DNA of 64,000 nt from Candidatus Rokuibacteriota bacterium (GTDB lineage: Bacteria; Methylomirabilota; Methylomirabilia; Rokubacteriales; CSP1-6). The notes beneath the pieces were generated by a model, which did no database searches, was not told the DNA's origin, and saw nothing but the letters and a program-made list of their open reading frames with translations. The stretch is taken from the NCBI GenBank assembly GCA_003220615.1, contig QHTB01000132.1:62001-126000 (forward strand). Reading direction: 5' to 3'. A program made the position numbers and the translations under genes. Positions 28,588-37,868 of this stretch are shown in pieces (the first letter of the stretch is position 1; every line of letters starts with the position of its first letter).

Positions 28588-29696
28588 GCCTCACCGTCCT
28601 TCACCTGGCTGCCAACCGGTGGTGGACGGGCAGCGCCGATCCCGTCATCCAGCTCGCCAGCGGCCTCCGTGCGCGCGGCCATCGCGTGCTTCTCGGCGTG
28701 ATTCCGGGCGACCGTTTCGAGGCCAAGGCGCGCGAGGCCGGCTTCGACATCGTGCCCGGCCTCGACCTCCAGGCACGGTTCCAACCGTTCGCATTCATGC
28801 GCGACGTTCGGCGCTTGAGCAAGGTGGTGGCCCGCGAGGGTGTCGACGTCATCCACTGCCATCACTCGCACGATCACTGGCTGGGCATGCTGATCCGGGA
28901 TGCGCGCGACGACCGGCTCGTTCCGGTCGTGAGGACGTTCCATGCGTTCCGGGCGGTGAAGAGCGGACGGCTGGCGCGCTGGCTGCATCGCCGCACGGCG
29001 GCGGTCTTCGCCGTGTCCGGCCAGATCGAGGCGCGCTGCCGCGACGTCGGCGTTCCCGCCGAGCGCGTGTTCCGCGTCCCGGGCGTGGCCGATCTGCCGC
29101 GCTTCGCGGGCGCTGCCGACCCGCAGCCGATCCGTGACGAGCTGAAGCTCGGCACGTCACCCGTGATCGTGTCGGTGGCGCGGCTCGCCCGCAATCGGGG
29201 CCACGAGGCGTTGCTGTCGGCGTTCCGTCTGCTCCTGGCGAAGTTCCCTGACGCTCGGCTGCTGCTCGTTGGCAAGGGCGAGACACGGCCTCGTCTGGAG
29301 GCCCTCGTGGCCGACATGGCCCTGAGCGACCACGTCGTCTTCACCGGCTACCGCGATCGCGACCTGCCGGCGATGCTCGCCGCCGCCGACTGCTTCGTCC
29401 TGATGGCCGCGGGCTCCGACGAGTCGTGCCGGGCCGCGCTCGAGGCGATGGCGGCGGCGCGGCCGGTGGTGGCGCGGGCGGTCGGTGCGCTGCCCGACAC
29501 GGTCGTGCACGGTGAGACCGGCCTGCTCGTGGAGGACGACCGCCCGGAGAGCGTCATGGCGGCGCTGGCCGCGATCCTCGCCGATCCGGCGCGCGCTCGC
29601 GCGATGGGGCTCGCCGGCCGGCGCCGGGCCGAGCGCGACTTCGTACCGGAGCGCGCGGTGGCCATGGTGGAACAGGTCTATCGGTCGCTGCCATGA
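28584..29696 (+). CDS. Glycosyltransferase family 4 protein
   Basis: A predicted cytoplasmic GT4 (GT-B fold) enzyme of 370 residues in the LPS core cluster. The N-terminal acceptor domain starts TVLHLAANRWWTGSADPVIQL, and the C-terminal donor domain shows PVIVSVARLARNRGHEALLSAFRLL, LLLVGKGETRP, VVFTGYRDRDLPAMLAAADCFVLMAAGSDESC and RAALEAMAAARPVVARAVGALPD with the usual E-x7-E-like motif. Donor and acceptor are not predictable. It is linked to its neighbours by ATGA overlaps and is probably co-translated with the following three GT4 genes. Confidence 0.88.
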   Translation: MSLTVLHLAANRWWTGSADPVIQLASGLRARGHRVLLGVIPGDRFEAKAREAGFDIVPGLDLQARFQPFAFMRDVRRLSKVVAREGVDVIHCHHSHDHWLGMLIRDARDDRLVPVVRTFHAFRAVKSGRLARWLHRRTAAVFAVSGQIEARCRDVGVPAERVFRVPGVADLPRFAGAADPQPIRDELKLGTSPVIVSVARLARNRGHEALLSAFRLLLAKFPDARLLLVGKGETRPRLEALVADMALSDHVVFTGYRDRDLPAMLAAADCFVLMAAGSDESCRAALEAMAAARPVVARAVGALPDTVVHGETGLLVEDDRPESVMAALAAILADPARARAMGLAGRRRAERDFVPERAVAMVEQVYRSLP

Positions 29697-30841
29697 AGGT
29701 CCTGCACCTGATGTCGTGCCGCGGTTGGTCGTCCGACGCCTACTGGGCGGCGCGCGTGAGCTCGGAGCTGACCCGCCGTGGCCATGACGTGACGCTCGGC
29801 TGCCGCGGCGGTACGGAGGATCGCGTCATCGAGCGCGCTCGCCGAGAGGGCGTCGAGCAGATCGAGACGTTCGCGTTCGGCAGCGGCGCCCGGCCCGGCC
29901 TCGACGTCGCCGACGTGCGGCGACTGTCGGCGTGGCTGCCGCGCGTCGACGTCGTCCACGTGCACCGCGGCAAGGAGCACTGGCTGGCGGCGATGGCCAA
30001 CCGCGTGAGCCCGGAGCCGAAGCCCATCGTGAGGACGCGGCACATCGCGCAGGCCGTGTCTCCGCATCGCGCGAATCGCTGGCTCTACCGGCGCGCTACT
30101 GCGCTCGTCGTGACCGTCACCGAAGCCATCCGCCGCCAGTACCTGGCCGCTGGCCTCGTGCCGCCCGAGCGCGTGCTCACGCTGCCGGGGGCGGCCGACG
30201 TGGACGCCTATGCGCCGCGGCCGCCGTCGCCCGAGGTGCGCACGCGGCTGGGCGCGGTTCCGGGGGAGCCACTGGTCGGCATGATCTCGGGCCTCCGCGT
30301 GATGAAAGGCCATCGCGTGGTCGTCGAGGCGGCCGCGCGTTTGCTCGCCGCCGGCGTCCGTGCGCGATTCGTCTTCGTGGGCCGGGGCAGCATGGAAGCC
30401 GCGATCCGCGAGCTGGTGACGGCCGCGCGGCTCACCGACCGGGTGACGATCGCCGGGTTTGCCGATGATCTTCCGGCCGTCATGTCGGCGCTCGACGTGG
30501 CGCTCTACGTCCCGCTGGAGTCCGACGGGATGTCGCGCGTCGTCTTCGAGTATCTCGCCGCGGCACGGCCGCTCGTGGCCTCCCGCGTCGGCGTCGTCCC
30601 CGAGGTGCTGACCGACGGTGACCACGCGCTGCTCGTCCACGCGGGTGATGCGGCTGCGCTGGCCGATGCGCTCGGCCGTCTGCTGCGCGACGCGGCGCTC
30701 CGCGACAAGCTCGGCCAGCGTGGTCGGCGGCTCGTCGTGGAGCGCTACTCCGGCGCGCAGGTCGCCGGGGCCCTGGAGAGCCACTATCAGGATCTCGATC
30801 CTCGCCTTCGACCTGTCGGACAACGCGACCGGTCGCGCTGA
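29693..30841 (+). CDS. Glycosyltransferase family 4 protein
   Basis: Second GT4 enzyme of the run, 382 residues. It opens KVLHLMSCRGWSSDAYWAARVSSEL, similar in style to the previous protein, and has the donor-site features MISGLRVMKGHRVVVEAAARLL, FVFVGRGSMEAAIRELV, VTIAGFADDLPAVMSALDVALYVPLESDGMSR and VFEYLAAARPLVASRVGVVPEV. It is more similar in layout to its upstream neighbour than to the next two genes, so an old duplication is possible. Its 3' end overlaps the start region of the next glycosyltransferase by about 56 bases. Confidence 0.88.
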   Translation: MKVLHLMSCRGWSSDAYWAARVSSELTRRGHDVTLGCRGGTEDRVIERARREGVEQIETFAFGSGARPGLDVADVRRLSAWLPRVDVVHVHRGKEHWLAAMANRVSPEPKPIVRTRHIAQAVSPHRANRWLYRRATALVVTVTEAIRRQYLAAGLVPPERVLTLPGAADVDAYAPRPPSPEVRTRLGAVPGEPLVGMISGLRVMKGHRVVVEAAARLLAAGVRARFVFVGRGSMEAAIRELVTAARLTDRVTIAGFADDLPAVMSALDVALYVPLESDGMSRVVFEYLAAARPLVASRVGVVPEVLTDGDHALLVHAGDAAALADALGRLLRDAALRDKLGQRGRRLVVERYSGAQVAGALESHYQDLDPRLRPVGQRDRSR

Positions 30842-31922
30842 GCTGCTGGCGCGGCTGCTCGCCCAGCAGCACGAGGTGACGATCGTGGGGCCGCGATTCG
30901 GCGCCGAGCTGTGGCCGCCCGTCCGGGCGAGCGCCGCAACTTACCGCTCGCGGCCGGGCCGACGCTATCCCGCGTTCGCGACCGACCTCGCGGCGCTGGC
31001 CCGCCTGGCTGACGGCGATGTCCTCTACGCGTCGAAGCCGCGGCCGACGAGCTTCGGGATCGGATTGCTCGCCCGCCGACAGCGGCCCCGCCCGTTGCTC
31101 CTGGACATCGACGACTGGGAGCTCGGATTCTTCTATCGCTCGGGGGCGTGGGGACGTCTCGGTCGCGCGCTCAACGTCGGCAATCCCAACGGGCTGCCCT
31201 GGACGTGGCTCTGCGAGCGCGCGGTGAAGCGCGCCGATGCCGTCACAGTGGCCTCGCGCTTTCTCGAGTCACGCTTCGGCGGCATCCTGATCCCTCACGT
31301 GCGCGACACCGACGCCTGGGATCCGGCGCGTTACGACCGTGCCGAGGCGCGAGCCCGGCTCGGAGTCGGCCCCCGTCCGGTCGTGATGTTCCTGGGCACG
31401 CCTCGGGGCTACAAGGGCGTGGACGATCTGGTCGCCGCCGTCGAACGCCTGGGAGGCGACACGCTCCTGGTCCTCGTTGGTGCGGATCTCGAGAGCGTGT
31501 CAGCGCGACGCTGGGCGGCGATGCCGCACGTGAAGGTGATGGGCGAGATCCCGTTCGACGACGTGCCGCGCTATCTCATCGCCGCCGACGTCGTGGCCGT
31601 GCCCCAGCGCGCAACCAGCGATACCGTGGGCCAGGTGCCGGCGAAGATCTTCGACGCGATGGCCCTCGGCCGTCCCATCGTGGCCACGTCCGTGTCGATG
31701 ATTCCGGAGATCCTCGAGGGCGCCGGCGCCGTCGTCCCCGCCGGCAACGTCGCCGCGCTCGCCGAGGCCATCGGGCGTCTGCTCAAGGATCGCGGCGAGG
31801 CCGAGACGCTGGGGCGGCGGGCGCGCGAGCGCTGCGTCGCGCGCTACAGCTTCGCCGCCGCCCGCCGCGTGCTGTTCCCGCTGATCGATGACGTCGCCCG
31901 GCGGCACAAGGGCTCGCGGTGA
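30786..31922 (+). CDS. Glycosyltransferase family 4 protein (start codon uncertain, possibly ATC)
   Basis: Third GT4 enzyme. The conserved N-terminal strand reads IRISILAFDLSDNATGRAELLARLL, and donor-site motifs MFLGTPRGYKGVDDLVAAVERLGG, VKVMGEIPFDDVPRYLIAADVVAVPQ and KIFDAMALGRPIVATSVSMIPEIL follow. No ATG, GTG or TTG lies at the expected start. The natural N terminus would begin at ATC 30786, with a GGAGAG-like ribosome-binding site just upstream; this gives 378 residues, matching its neighbours. The nearest canonical start is GTG 30720, which adds 22 residues (SSWSATPARRSPGPWRAT) that look like translated neighbour sequence. A sequencing error (ATG to ATC) is another possibility. Confidence 0.82.
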   Translation: MRISILAFDLSDNATGRAELLARLLAQQHEVTIVGPRFGAELWPPVRASAATYRSRPGRRYPAFATDLAALARLADGDVLYASKPRPTSFGIGLLARRQRPRPLLLDIDDWELGFFYRSGAWGRLGRALNVGNPNGLPWTWLCERAVKRADAVTVASRFLESRFGGILIPHVRDTDAWDPARYDRAEARARLGVGPRPVVMFLGTPRGYKGVDDLVAAVERLGGDTLLVLVGADLESVSARRWAAMPHVKVMGEIPFDDVPRYLIAADVVAVPQRATSDTVGQVPAKIFDAMALGRPIVATSVSMIPEILEGAGAVVPAGNVAALAEAIGRLLKDRGEAETLGRRARERCVARYSFAAARRVLFPLIDDVARRHKGSR

Positions 31923-33025
31923 GTCGTCCGCCCCGAAAGCTCCTCGTCATCGCGCGGCCGTACTCCTACCACGGGGGTGTCGAGCGAGCGACCGCCGAGC
32001 TGCTGCGCGCCCTCGCCGACCACGGGTACGACGTCCATCTGCTGAGTGTCCGCCAGCAGCCGGCACTCGCCGGTGTCGTCGTTCACCGGCTGGCATTGCC
32101 ATCGCTGCCGGCATCGGTTCGCCTGCTGGTCTTCGTCGCGGCGACCCGGCGCTTCGTAGCTCGGGGCGGGTGGGACCTCGTGCAGAGCCACGAGCGAACG
32201 CTCTGCCAGCAGGTCTATCGCGCGGGTGAGGGATGCCATCGCGGATACCTGGCCACGCGAGGTGGCAGCGCGCGCGGGCTCTATCATCGGCTCGTGCTCG
32301 CCCTCGAGCGACGGATCTTCGCGGGCACACCTGCCATCGCCGCCATCGCTCGCCGTGGGAAGCGTGAGATCGAGACGCTGTACGGCGTGGCGAGCGAGAA
32401 GGTCAGCGTGGTCTACAACGGCGTCGATCTCGAGCGCTTTCACCCTCGCAACCGGGCCGCCCGCATCTCCGTGCGGGAGGAGATTGGCCTCGGCGCCGCG
32501 GCGTGGACCACGCTCTTCGTTGGGAGCGGCTTCGAGCGCAAAGGGTTGATCACCGCGGTCGAGGCGCTCGCCGCGCTCGGTGACCGCGACAGCCGGCTCG
32601 TGGTGATCGGCCGCGGCCATCGGGCCACGCATGAAGCTCACGCCGCGCGCCTCGGAGTCGCCGAGCGCATCGTCTGGCTGGGGCCACGACCCGACGTGGA
32701 GCGCTGGTACGCCGCCGCCGACGTGGCCGTGCTTCCGACACGCTACGAGCCCTTCGGCAACGTTCACCTAGAGGCGCTGGCCTCGGGCCTCCCCATCGTG
32801 ACGAGCACCGAGGCCGGCGGCAGCGAGTTGATCCAAGACGGCGTGAACGGCGCCGTGGTCGATCCCCGAGACGCCAAGGCGCTGGCCGTCGCCGTCGATC
32901 GCTTCAGGGAGATGTCCCCAGCGGGAAGAGAGGCCGCGAGCGCCGCGGCACGGCGGGCGGCCGAGCCCTTCACGTACGCCGCCCAGGTCGCGGGTTTCTC
33001 CAGGATTTACGGCAATTTCCCTTGA
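31919..33025 (+). CDS. Glycosyltransferase family 4 protein, WaaG-like
   Basis: Fourth GT4 enzyme, 368 residues. YSYHGGVERATAELLRALADHGYDVHLL at the N terminus, and HERTLCQQVYRAGEGCHRGYL in the middle, resemble the LPS core glucosyltransferase WaaG, whose equivalent block ends in an RAG-GxH sequence. The donor half has VVYNGVDLERFHP, TLFVGSGFERKGLITAVEAL, VWLGPRPDVERWYAAADVAVLPTRYEPFGN and VHLEALASGLPIVTSTEAGGSELI. The terminal EPFGN...LEALASG is the E-x7-E motif. A role adding hexose to the heptose region is likely. It ends 7 bases before gmhB. Confidence 0.87.
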   Translation: MSRPPRKLLVIARPYSYHGGVERATAELLRALADHGYDVHLLSVRQQPALAGVVVHRLALPSLPASVRLLVFVAATRRFVARGGWDLVQSHERTLCQQVYRAGEGCHRGYLATRGGSARGLYHRLVLALERRIFAGTPAIAAIARRGKREIETLYGVASEKVSVVYNGVDLERFHPRNRAARISVREEIGLGAAAWTTLFVGSGFERKGLITAVEALAALGDRDSRLVVIGRGHRATHEAHAARLGVAERIVWLGPRPDVERWYAAADVAVLPTRYEPFGNVHLEALASGLPIVTSTEAGGSELIQDGVNGAVVDPRDAKALAVAVDRFREMSPAGREAASAAARRAAEPFTYAAQVAGFSRIYGNFP

Positions 33026-33032
33026 GTTAGCG

Positions 33033-33638
33033 GTGAGTTCGCCTTACACTGCCCAGGTGGCCGGTCGGCCGGCAGTGTTCATCGACCGCGATGGAACGCT
33101 CACCGAGGAAGTGGGGTACGTCAACCATCCGCAGCGACTCCGGCTCCTCCCACGCTCGGCCGAGGCGATCCGCCGTCTAAACGAGCGCGGCATTGCCGCC
33201 GTCGTCGTGACCAACCAGGCAGGCGTGGCTCGCGGGTACTTCTCGGAAGAGGTTCTCCATGCCGTCACCGCCCGGCTCGCGGATCAGCTCGAGCAAGCCG
33301 GTGCTCATCTCGACGGCATCTACGTGTGCGCTCACCACCCCAGCGAAGGCGAGCCGCCGTGGCGCGCCGAGTGTGACTGCCGCAAGCCCAGGCCGGGGCT
33401 GTTCTTCCAGGCGGCGGCCGAGCTCGGCGTCGAGCTGCGTGCCTCTACCGTCGTGAGTGACAAGGCCTCTGATCTGGCCGTCGCGCCGACGATCGGGGCT
33501 CGCGGCGTCCTCGTGCTGACCGGCTACGGTCTGGGAGAGTGGGAATACCGGCGCCACGCGTTCGTCACACCGCCCGATCACGTCGCCGGCGACCTGCTCG
33601 ACGCCGTGCAGTGGGCGATCGACGGGGGGTGCCGATGA
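33033..33638 (+). CDS. gmhB: D-glycero-D-manno-heptose 1,7-bisphosphate 7-phosphatase
   Basis: GmhB removes the 7-phosphate during ADP-heptose synthesis. The 201-residue HAD-family protein has the nucleophile motif FIDRDGTLTEEVGYV (about 17-31), VVTNQAGVARGYF, the zinc-binding CAHHPSEGE...AECDCRKPRPG with its C-x-H and C-x-C ligands, and VVSDKASDLAVAPTIGARG. This zinc site distinguishes GmhB and HisB-type phosphatases from other HADs; the neighbouring heptose genes decide for GmhB. The GTG start adds a short N-terminal tail (SSPYTAQVAG). It overlaps the kinase gene as ATGA. Confidence 0.92.
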   Translation: MSSPYTAQVAGRPAVFIDRDGTLTEEVGYVNHPQRLRLLPRSAEAIRRLNERGIAAVVVTNQAGVARGYFSEEVLHAVTARLADQLEQAGAHLDGIYVCAHHPSEGEPPWRAECDCRKPRPGLFFQAAAELGVELRASTVVSDKASDLAVAPTIGARGVLVLTGYGLGEWEYRRHAFVTPPDHVAGDLLDAVQWAIDGGCR

Positions 33639-34633
33639 CGGAAGCTGGGCTGCTGGCCGTCACCGAGTCCTTCACCGACCGGACGATCGTCGTCGTCGGC
33701 GACGTCATCACCGACGAGTACCTCATCGGCAAGCCTCGGCGCATCTCACGCGAGGCGCCGGTCATCATCCTCAAGTTCGCCGAGCGTGACGTGCGGCTGG
33801 GTGGGGCCGCCAACGCCGCCCATAACGTCGCCGCGCTGGGGGCGCGGGTCGTTCCCGTCGGCGTGATCGGACGCGACGGCGCCGGCGAGGCGCTGCTCGC
33901 CCTCTTCCAGCGCGCCGGAATCACCACCCATGGCCTCGTCGTCGAGGCCGGGCGCATGACGCCGATGAAGACCAGGATCATGGCCGGCGGCTACCCGGCG
34001 ACCCGCCAGCAGGTCGTCCGCCTCGATCGCGAGCCCTCGACCGAGCTCATGCCAGCCACCGAGGACGCGCTGATGGAGCGGCTCTCGACGCTGGCCGCTC
34101 GCGCCGACGCGATCCTGGTCTCCGACTACGGGTACGGCACGGTGGCGCCGCGCGTGTTCGAGCACGTGCAATCGATCGCGCGCTCCCGGGGTGCCATCGT
34201 CACGGTGGACAGCCGCTACGAGCTGCCGCGCTTCAGCGGCGTCACCGCCGCCACGCCCAACGAGGCCGAGCTGGGTGATCTTACCGGGCACCCCGTGGAC
34301 GACGAGCGCGCGGTCGAGAAGGCCGGCCGTCAGCTCCTCGAGCGGCTCCACGCCAACATGTTGCTCGTCACCCGCGGCAGCCAGGGGCTGGCGCTCCTCG
34401 AGCGCGACGGCGGCGCATCGTTCATCCCGATCTTCGGGACCGACGAGATCGCCGACGTGACCGGCGCCGGCGACACCGTGATCAGCGCCTTCACGCTCGC
34501 ACTGGCGAGCGGAGGCACGCCGCTCCAGGCCGCGACGCTCGCCAACATCGCCGGTGGCCTGGTCGTCATGAAGCGCGGCACGGCCACCGTGTCCCGCGCC
34601 GAGCTTCGCGCCGCACTGACCCGTGCGAGCTGA
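33635..34633 (+). CDS. rfaE1: D-glycero-beta-D-manno-heptose-7-phosphate kinase
   Basis: This PfkB-family kinase phosphorylates heptose 7-phosphate at C1 and corresponds to the first half of E. coli HldE. The 332 residues show [44 protein letters not shown], the anion-hole motif [21 protein letters not shown], and [23 protein letters not shown]. In this genome the kinase and nucleotidyltransferase are separate proteins (next gene), as in many non-enteric bacteria. The start at ATG 33635 overlaps gmhB. Confidence 0.93.
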   Translation: MTEAGLLAVTESFTDRTIVVVGDVITDEYLIGKPRRISREAPVIILKFAERDVRLGGAANAAHNVAALGARVVPVGVIGRDGAGEALLALFQRAGITTHGLVVEAGRMTPMKTRIMAGGYPATRQQVVRLDREPSTELMPATEDALMERLSTLAARADAILVSDYGYGTVAPRVFEHVQSIARSRGAIVTVDSRYELPRFSGVTAATPNEAELGDLTGHPVDDERAVEKAGRQLLERLHANMLLVTRGSQGLALLERDGGASFIPIFGTDEIADVTGAGDTVISAFTLALASGGTPLQAATLANIAGGLVVMKRGTATVSRAELRAALTRAS

Positions 34634-34667
34634 GCCGGGTGGACCTCGCCCCTCCCGAGGCGAGCCC

Positions 34668-35132
34668 ATGGACATCGAAGAGGCTGCAAGGCTAGCCGAA
34701 CGCCTGCGGGCCGACGGCAAGCGCATCGTGCTGGCCAATGGCTGCTTCGATCTGCTCCACGTCGGGCATGTCCGCTATCTGGAAGGCGCGCGCCGGCTCG
34801 GTGACGTCCTCTTCGTCGGATTGAACGGGGACGCGGCCGTGAGTCGGCTCAAAGGCCGCGGGCGTCCGCTCATGCCCGCCGCCGAGCGCGCCGAGATCCT
34901 CCGGGCTCTGCGATCGGTCGATCACGTCGTCGTCTTCGAGGAGGACACCGCGGACCGCCTGGTGACCCGGCTGCGCCCGCACGTTCACGCCAAGGGCACC
35001 GATTACACCGCCGACTCGGTGCCCGAGCGGGCGAGTGCCCATGCCGTCGGCAGTGAGGTTGCCATCACCGGCGATCCCAAGGATCACTCCACGCGTGACC
35101 TCATCGCCGCGATCCGCGAGCGCTTCCGGTGA
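34668..35132 (+). CDS. rfaE2: D-glycero-beta-D-manno-heptose 1-phosphate adenylyltransferase
   Basis: This enzyme makes ADP-heptose from heptose 1-phosphate and corresponds to the second half of HldE. The 154-residue protein has the cytidylyltransferase-fold motif [26 protein letters not shown] with the HxGH element, then [41 protein letters not shown] and a short C-terminal end. I chose ATG 34668 because of the GAGGCGAG just upstream; GTG 34623 would add 15 residues that overlap the kinase gene. It overlaps waaC by 4 bases. Confidence 0.92.
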   Translation: MDIEEAARLAERLRADGKRIVLANGCFDLLHVGHVRYLEGARRLGDVLFVGLNGDAAVSRLKGRGRPLMPAAERAEILRALRSVDHVVVFEEDTADRLVTRLRPHVHAKGTDYTADSVPERASAHAVGSEVAITGDPKDHSTRDLIAAIRERFR

Positions 35133-36130
35133 ACGTCGCGCTCGTCAAGCTCTCCTCGCTCGGTGACGTCGTCCACGCGTTGCCGGTGGCGGCCACGCTG
35201 CGTGCGCGGGTTCCGCAGGCGCGTATCACGTGGATCGTGGAGCGGCGCGAGGCCGCCGTGCTCGCCGGACATCCTGCCCTCGAGCGCGTCGTCACCGTCG
35301 ATACTCGGCGCTGGCGGCGCGCGCGCACGCCGGCCGCGCTCGGCGAGAGCGCGCGTGCCGTCGTCGCGATACGCCGGGAGCTTCGCTCGGCGCGCTTCGA
35401 CGTCGCGCTCGACCTGCAGGGGTTGATCAAGAGCGGCTTGCTCGTCCGCCTCACTCGAGCGCCGCTTCGCATCGGCTTCGATCAGCGCTGGTGCCGGGAG
35501 CCCTTGAATGTCCTGGCCACGAACCGCCGGGTGGCGCCGCCCATCGAGGCACGTCACGTCGTCGATCAGTACTTGTCGCTGCTCGGCGCGCTCGGCATCG
35601 ACGGCCGCGTACTGGAATTCCGGCTGCCGTCCGATCCCGCGGCCGAGGCGCGCATGGACGAGTTCTTCGCGGGAGCCGGCTTGAAGCCGCGCGACCGGGT
35701 CGTCGTGCTCAATCCAGGCGCAGGACGCCCGGAGAAGCGCTGGTCCCTCGAGCGCTTCCGTGCCCTCGCCGGGGTCCTGACCGCCGCGCACGGCGCGCGC
35801 GTCATCGTGGTGTGGGGCCCGGGCGAGGAGGCTGACGCGCGGGCGGTCGCCGGCACCGTGGCATCGCACGTCCTGCTGGCTCCGCCCACGGATCTGTTCG
35901 CTCTCATCGCGCTGCTCCGTCGGGCTGGCGTCGTCGTCGCCGCCGATACCGGGCCACTTCATCTTGCTGCCGCGCTGGGGACGCCGTGCGTCGGTCTGTA
36001 TGGTCCGACGCGCGCCGAGCGAAACGGGCCCTACGGCGCCGGGCACCGGACCCTCCAGGCGTCGGACGGCCGGGTCGAGACGATCGACGTCGAGTCGGTC
36101 GCGGCAGCGACCCGGGAGCTTCTCGGATGA
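35129..36130 (+). CDS. waaC: Lipopolysaccharide heptosyltransferase I
   Basis: WaaC, a GT9 enzyme, attaches the first heptose to Kdo. The 333-residue protein starts [38 protein letters not shown], with the family motif [13 protein letters not shown]. The middle has [28 protein letters not shown], and the donor site shows [26 protein letters not shown] and [35 protein letters not shown]. The WaaC-type N terminus separates it from the WaaF-type gene at 27580. GTG 35129 overlaps the preceding stop. Confidence 0.93.
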   Translation: MNVALVKLSSLGDVVHALPVAATLRARVPQARITWIVERREAAVLAGHPALERVVTVDTRRWRRARTPAALGESARAVVAIRRELRSARFDVALDLQGLIKSGLLVRLTRAPLRIGFDQRWCREPLNVLATNRRVAPPIEARHVVDQYLSLLGALGIDGRVLEFRLPSDPAAEARMDEFFAGAGLKPRDRVVVLNPGAGRPEKRWSLERFRALAGVLTAAHGARVIVVWGPGEEADARAVAGTVASHVLLAPPTDLFALIALLRRAGVVVAADTGPLHLAAALGTPCVGLYGPTRAERNGPYGAGHRTLQASDGRVETIDVESVAAATRELLG

Positions 36131-36885
36131 CGACACGGCCGCGCCTGTCCGCCGTCGTCATCACGCTCAACGAGGAGGCCCGGCTCCGGTCCTGCCTGGA
36201 GAGCGTGGCCTGGGCGGACGAGATCGTCGTCGTCGACGCCGAGTCTCAGGACAAGACCGTGCAGATCGCGCGCGAGTTCACCGAGCACGTGCTGGTGCGG
36301 CCGTGGCCGGGGTTCGCGGCCCAGAAGAACTTCGCGCTCGAGCAGGCCACCGGTGACTGGCTGCTCTCGCTCGACGCCGACGAGGAGGCCTCGCCCGAGC
36401 TGCGCGACGAAATCGCGAGGATTCTCGTCCAGGCGGGCGCCGCCGACGGCTATGCTGTGGCCCGCCGCAACGTGTTCCTCGGGCAGTGGATCCGCCACGG
36501 CGGGCTCTATCCGGACTGGCAGGTGCGCCTGTTCCGCCGTGGCCGCGGGCGCTTCGTCGATCGCGACGTGCACGAGTCGGTGGAGGTGGACGGCCGTGTG
36601 GCTCGGCTGAGCGGTCACCTCGTCCACCGGAGCTACGAGGGCGTGTCGGACTTCTTCGACCGGGCCAATCGCTACTCGGCGCTCGCGGCCCAGGAGCTGG
36701 TGCGGGGCGGGGGACGAGCGCGCGCCCGCGAGCTCGTGCTGCGCCCGCTCGGCCGCTTCCTGTCGATGTACCTCGCGCAGCGCGGCTTCCTCGACGGGCG
36801 CAAAGGTCTTCTTCTGGCCGCACTGTACGCGTACTATGTGTTCATGCGTACGGCCAGAGTCTGGGAGGCCACACGCGCGCGATGA
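36127..36885 (+). CDS. Glycosyltransferase family 2 protein, WaaE/KdtX-like
   Basis: A GT2 (GT-A fold) enzyme of 252 residues. The N-terminal catalytic domain shows LSAVVITLNEEARLRSCLESV, ADEIVVVDAESQDKTVQIARE, the DXD-like LLSLDADEEASPELRDEI and GGLYPDWQVRLFRRGRGRF. A hydrophobic C-terminal region (LLLAALYAYYVFMRTARVWE) suggests membrane association. Relatives in LPS clusters add glucose to heptose I or act elsewhere in the core. ATG 36127 overlaps waaC as ATGA. It is the last LPS gene before trpS, with which it overlaps by 4 bases. Confidence 0.88.
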   Translation: MTTRPRLSAVVITLNEEARLRSCLESVAWADEIVVVDAESQDKTVQIAREFTEHVLVRPWPGFAAQKNFALEQATGDWLLSLDADEEASPELRDEIARILVQAGAADGYAVARRNVFLGQWIRHGGLYPDWQVRLFRRGRGRFVDRDVHESVEVDGRVARLSGHLVHRSYEGVSDFFDRANRYSALAAQELVRGGGRARARELVLRPLGRFLSMYLAQRGFLDGRKGLLLAALYAYYVFMRTARVWEATRAR

Positions 36886-37868
36886 AGAAGACGCGCGTGC
36901 TCTCGGGCATGCGGCCGACCGGCAAGCTTCACCTCGGAAACTACCTCGGCGCGCTCGACAACTGGGTCCGGATGCAGGACGAGTTCGACTGCTTCTTCTT
37001 CGTCGCCAACTGGCACGCGCTGACCACGGGCGCCGACAACGTGGCCGAGGTGCCGGCGAACACGATCGAGATGGTTGCCGACTGGCTCGGCGCCGGTCTC
37101 GACCCCGAGCGCTCGACGCTGTTCATCCAGTCGCTGGTACCCGAGCACGCCGAGCTCCATCTGCTCTTCTCGATGGTGACGCCGGTGGCGTGGCTCGAGC
37201 GCGTGCCGACGTACAAGGAGATGGTCGAGCAGCTCGGCCTGGAGTCGCCGTCCTATGGCCTGCTCGGCTACCCGCTCCTCCAGGCGGCCGACATCTTGAT
37301 GTACAAGCCGGCCTGGGTGCCCGTCGGCATCGACCAGGTGCCCCACGTCGAGCTCACGCGCGAGGTCGCGCGCCGCTTCAACAACATTTTCGGCGAGGTG
37401 TTTCCGGAGCCTCAGGCGAAGCTGACGGAGATCCCCAAGGTCCCGGGCACCGATGGCCGCAAGATGTCCAAGTCGTACGGCAACGCCATCTACCTCTCGG
37501 ATCCGCCGGAGACGGTGAGGCAGAAGGTCCGGCCGATGGTGACGGACCCGGCGCGGAGGCGGCGGACTGATCCCGGTAATCCCGACGTGTGTCCCGTGTT
37601 CGATCTCCATCGCATCTTCACGCCGCCGCCCGATCGCGAATATTGCGCGACCGGGTGCCGCACGGCAGCGATCGGTTGCCTCGACTGCAAGGACGTGCTC
37701 CTCAAGCACCTGGAGCCCGCGCTGGCACCGATTCGCGAGCGGCGCCAGGCGTTCGCGGAGAAGCCCGATCGGATCGTGGACATTCTCAAGGCGGGCTCGG
37801 TCCGGGCACGCAAGGTGGCGGAGGCCACGATGAGCGACGTGCGGCGAGTCGTGCCGCTCATGCCATGA
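36882..37868 (+). CDS. trpS: Tryptophanyl-tRNA synthetase with a likely [4Fe-4S] site
   Basis: TrpRS, a class Ic synthetase, charges tRNA-Trp. The 328 residues contain the HIGH-like GKLHLGNY (about 15-22), the FFVANWHALTT block, the GIDQVPHVELTREVARRFN segment and the signature GRKMSKSYGNAIY. Cysteines at 237, 259, 266 and 269 match, in number and spacing (x21, x6, x2), the cluster-binding motif known from Thermotoga maritima TrpRS, where a [4Fe-4S] cluster lies near the tRNA anticodon. An additional Cys255 is present. The start at ATG 36882 overlaps the preceding GT2 gene; scpA follows with another ATGA overlap. Confidence 0.95.
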   Translation: MKKTRVLSGMRPTGKLHLGNYLGALDNWVRMQDEFDCFFFVANWHALTTGADNVAEVPANTIEMVADWLGAGLDPERSTLFIQSLVPEHAELHLLFSMVTPVAWLERVPTYKEMVEQLGLESPSYGLLGYPLLQAADILMYKPAWVPVGIDQVPHVELTREVARRFNNIFGEVFPEPQAKLTEIPKVPGTDGRKMSKSYGNAIYLSDPPETVRQKVRPMVTDPARRRRTDPGNPDVCPVFDLHRIFTPPPDREYCATGCRTAAIGCLDCKDVLLKHLEPALAPIRERRQAFAEKPDRIVDILKAGSVRARKVAEATMSDVRRVVPLMP

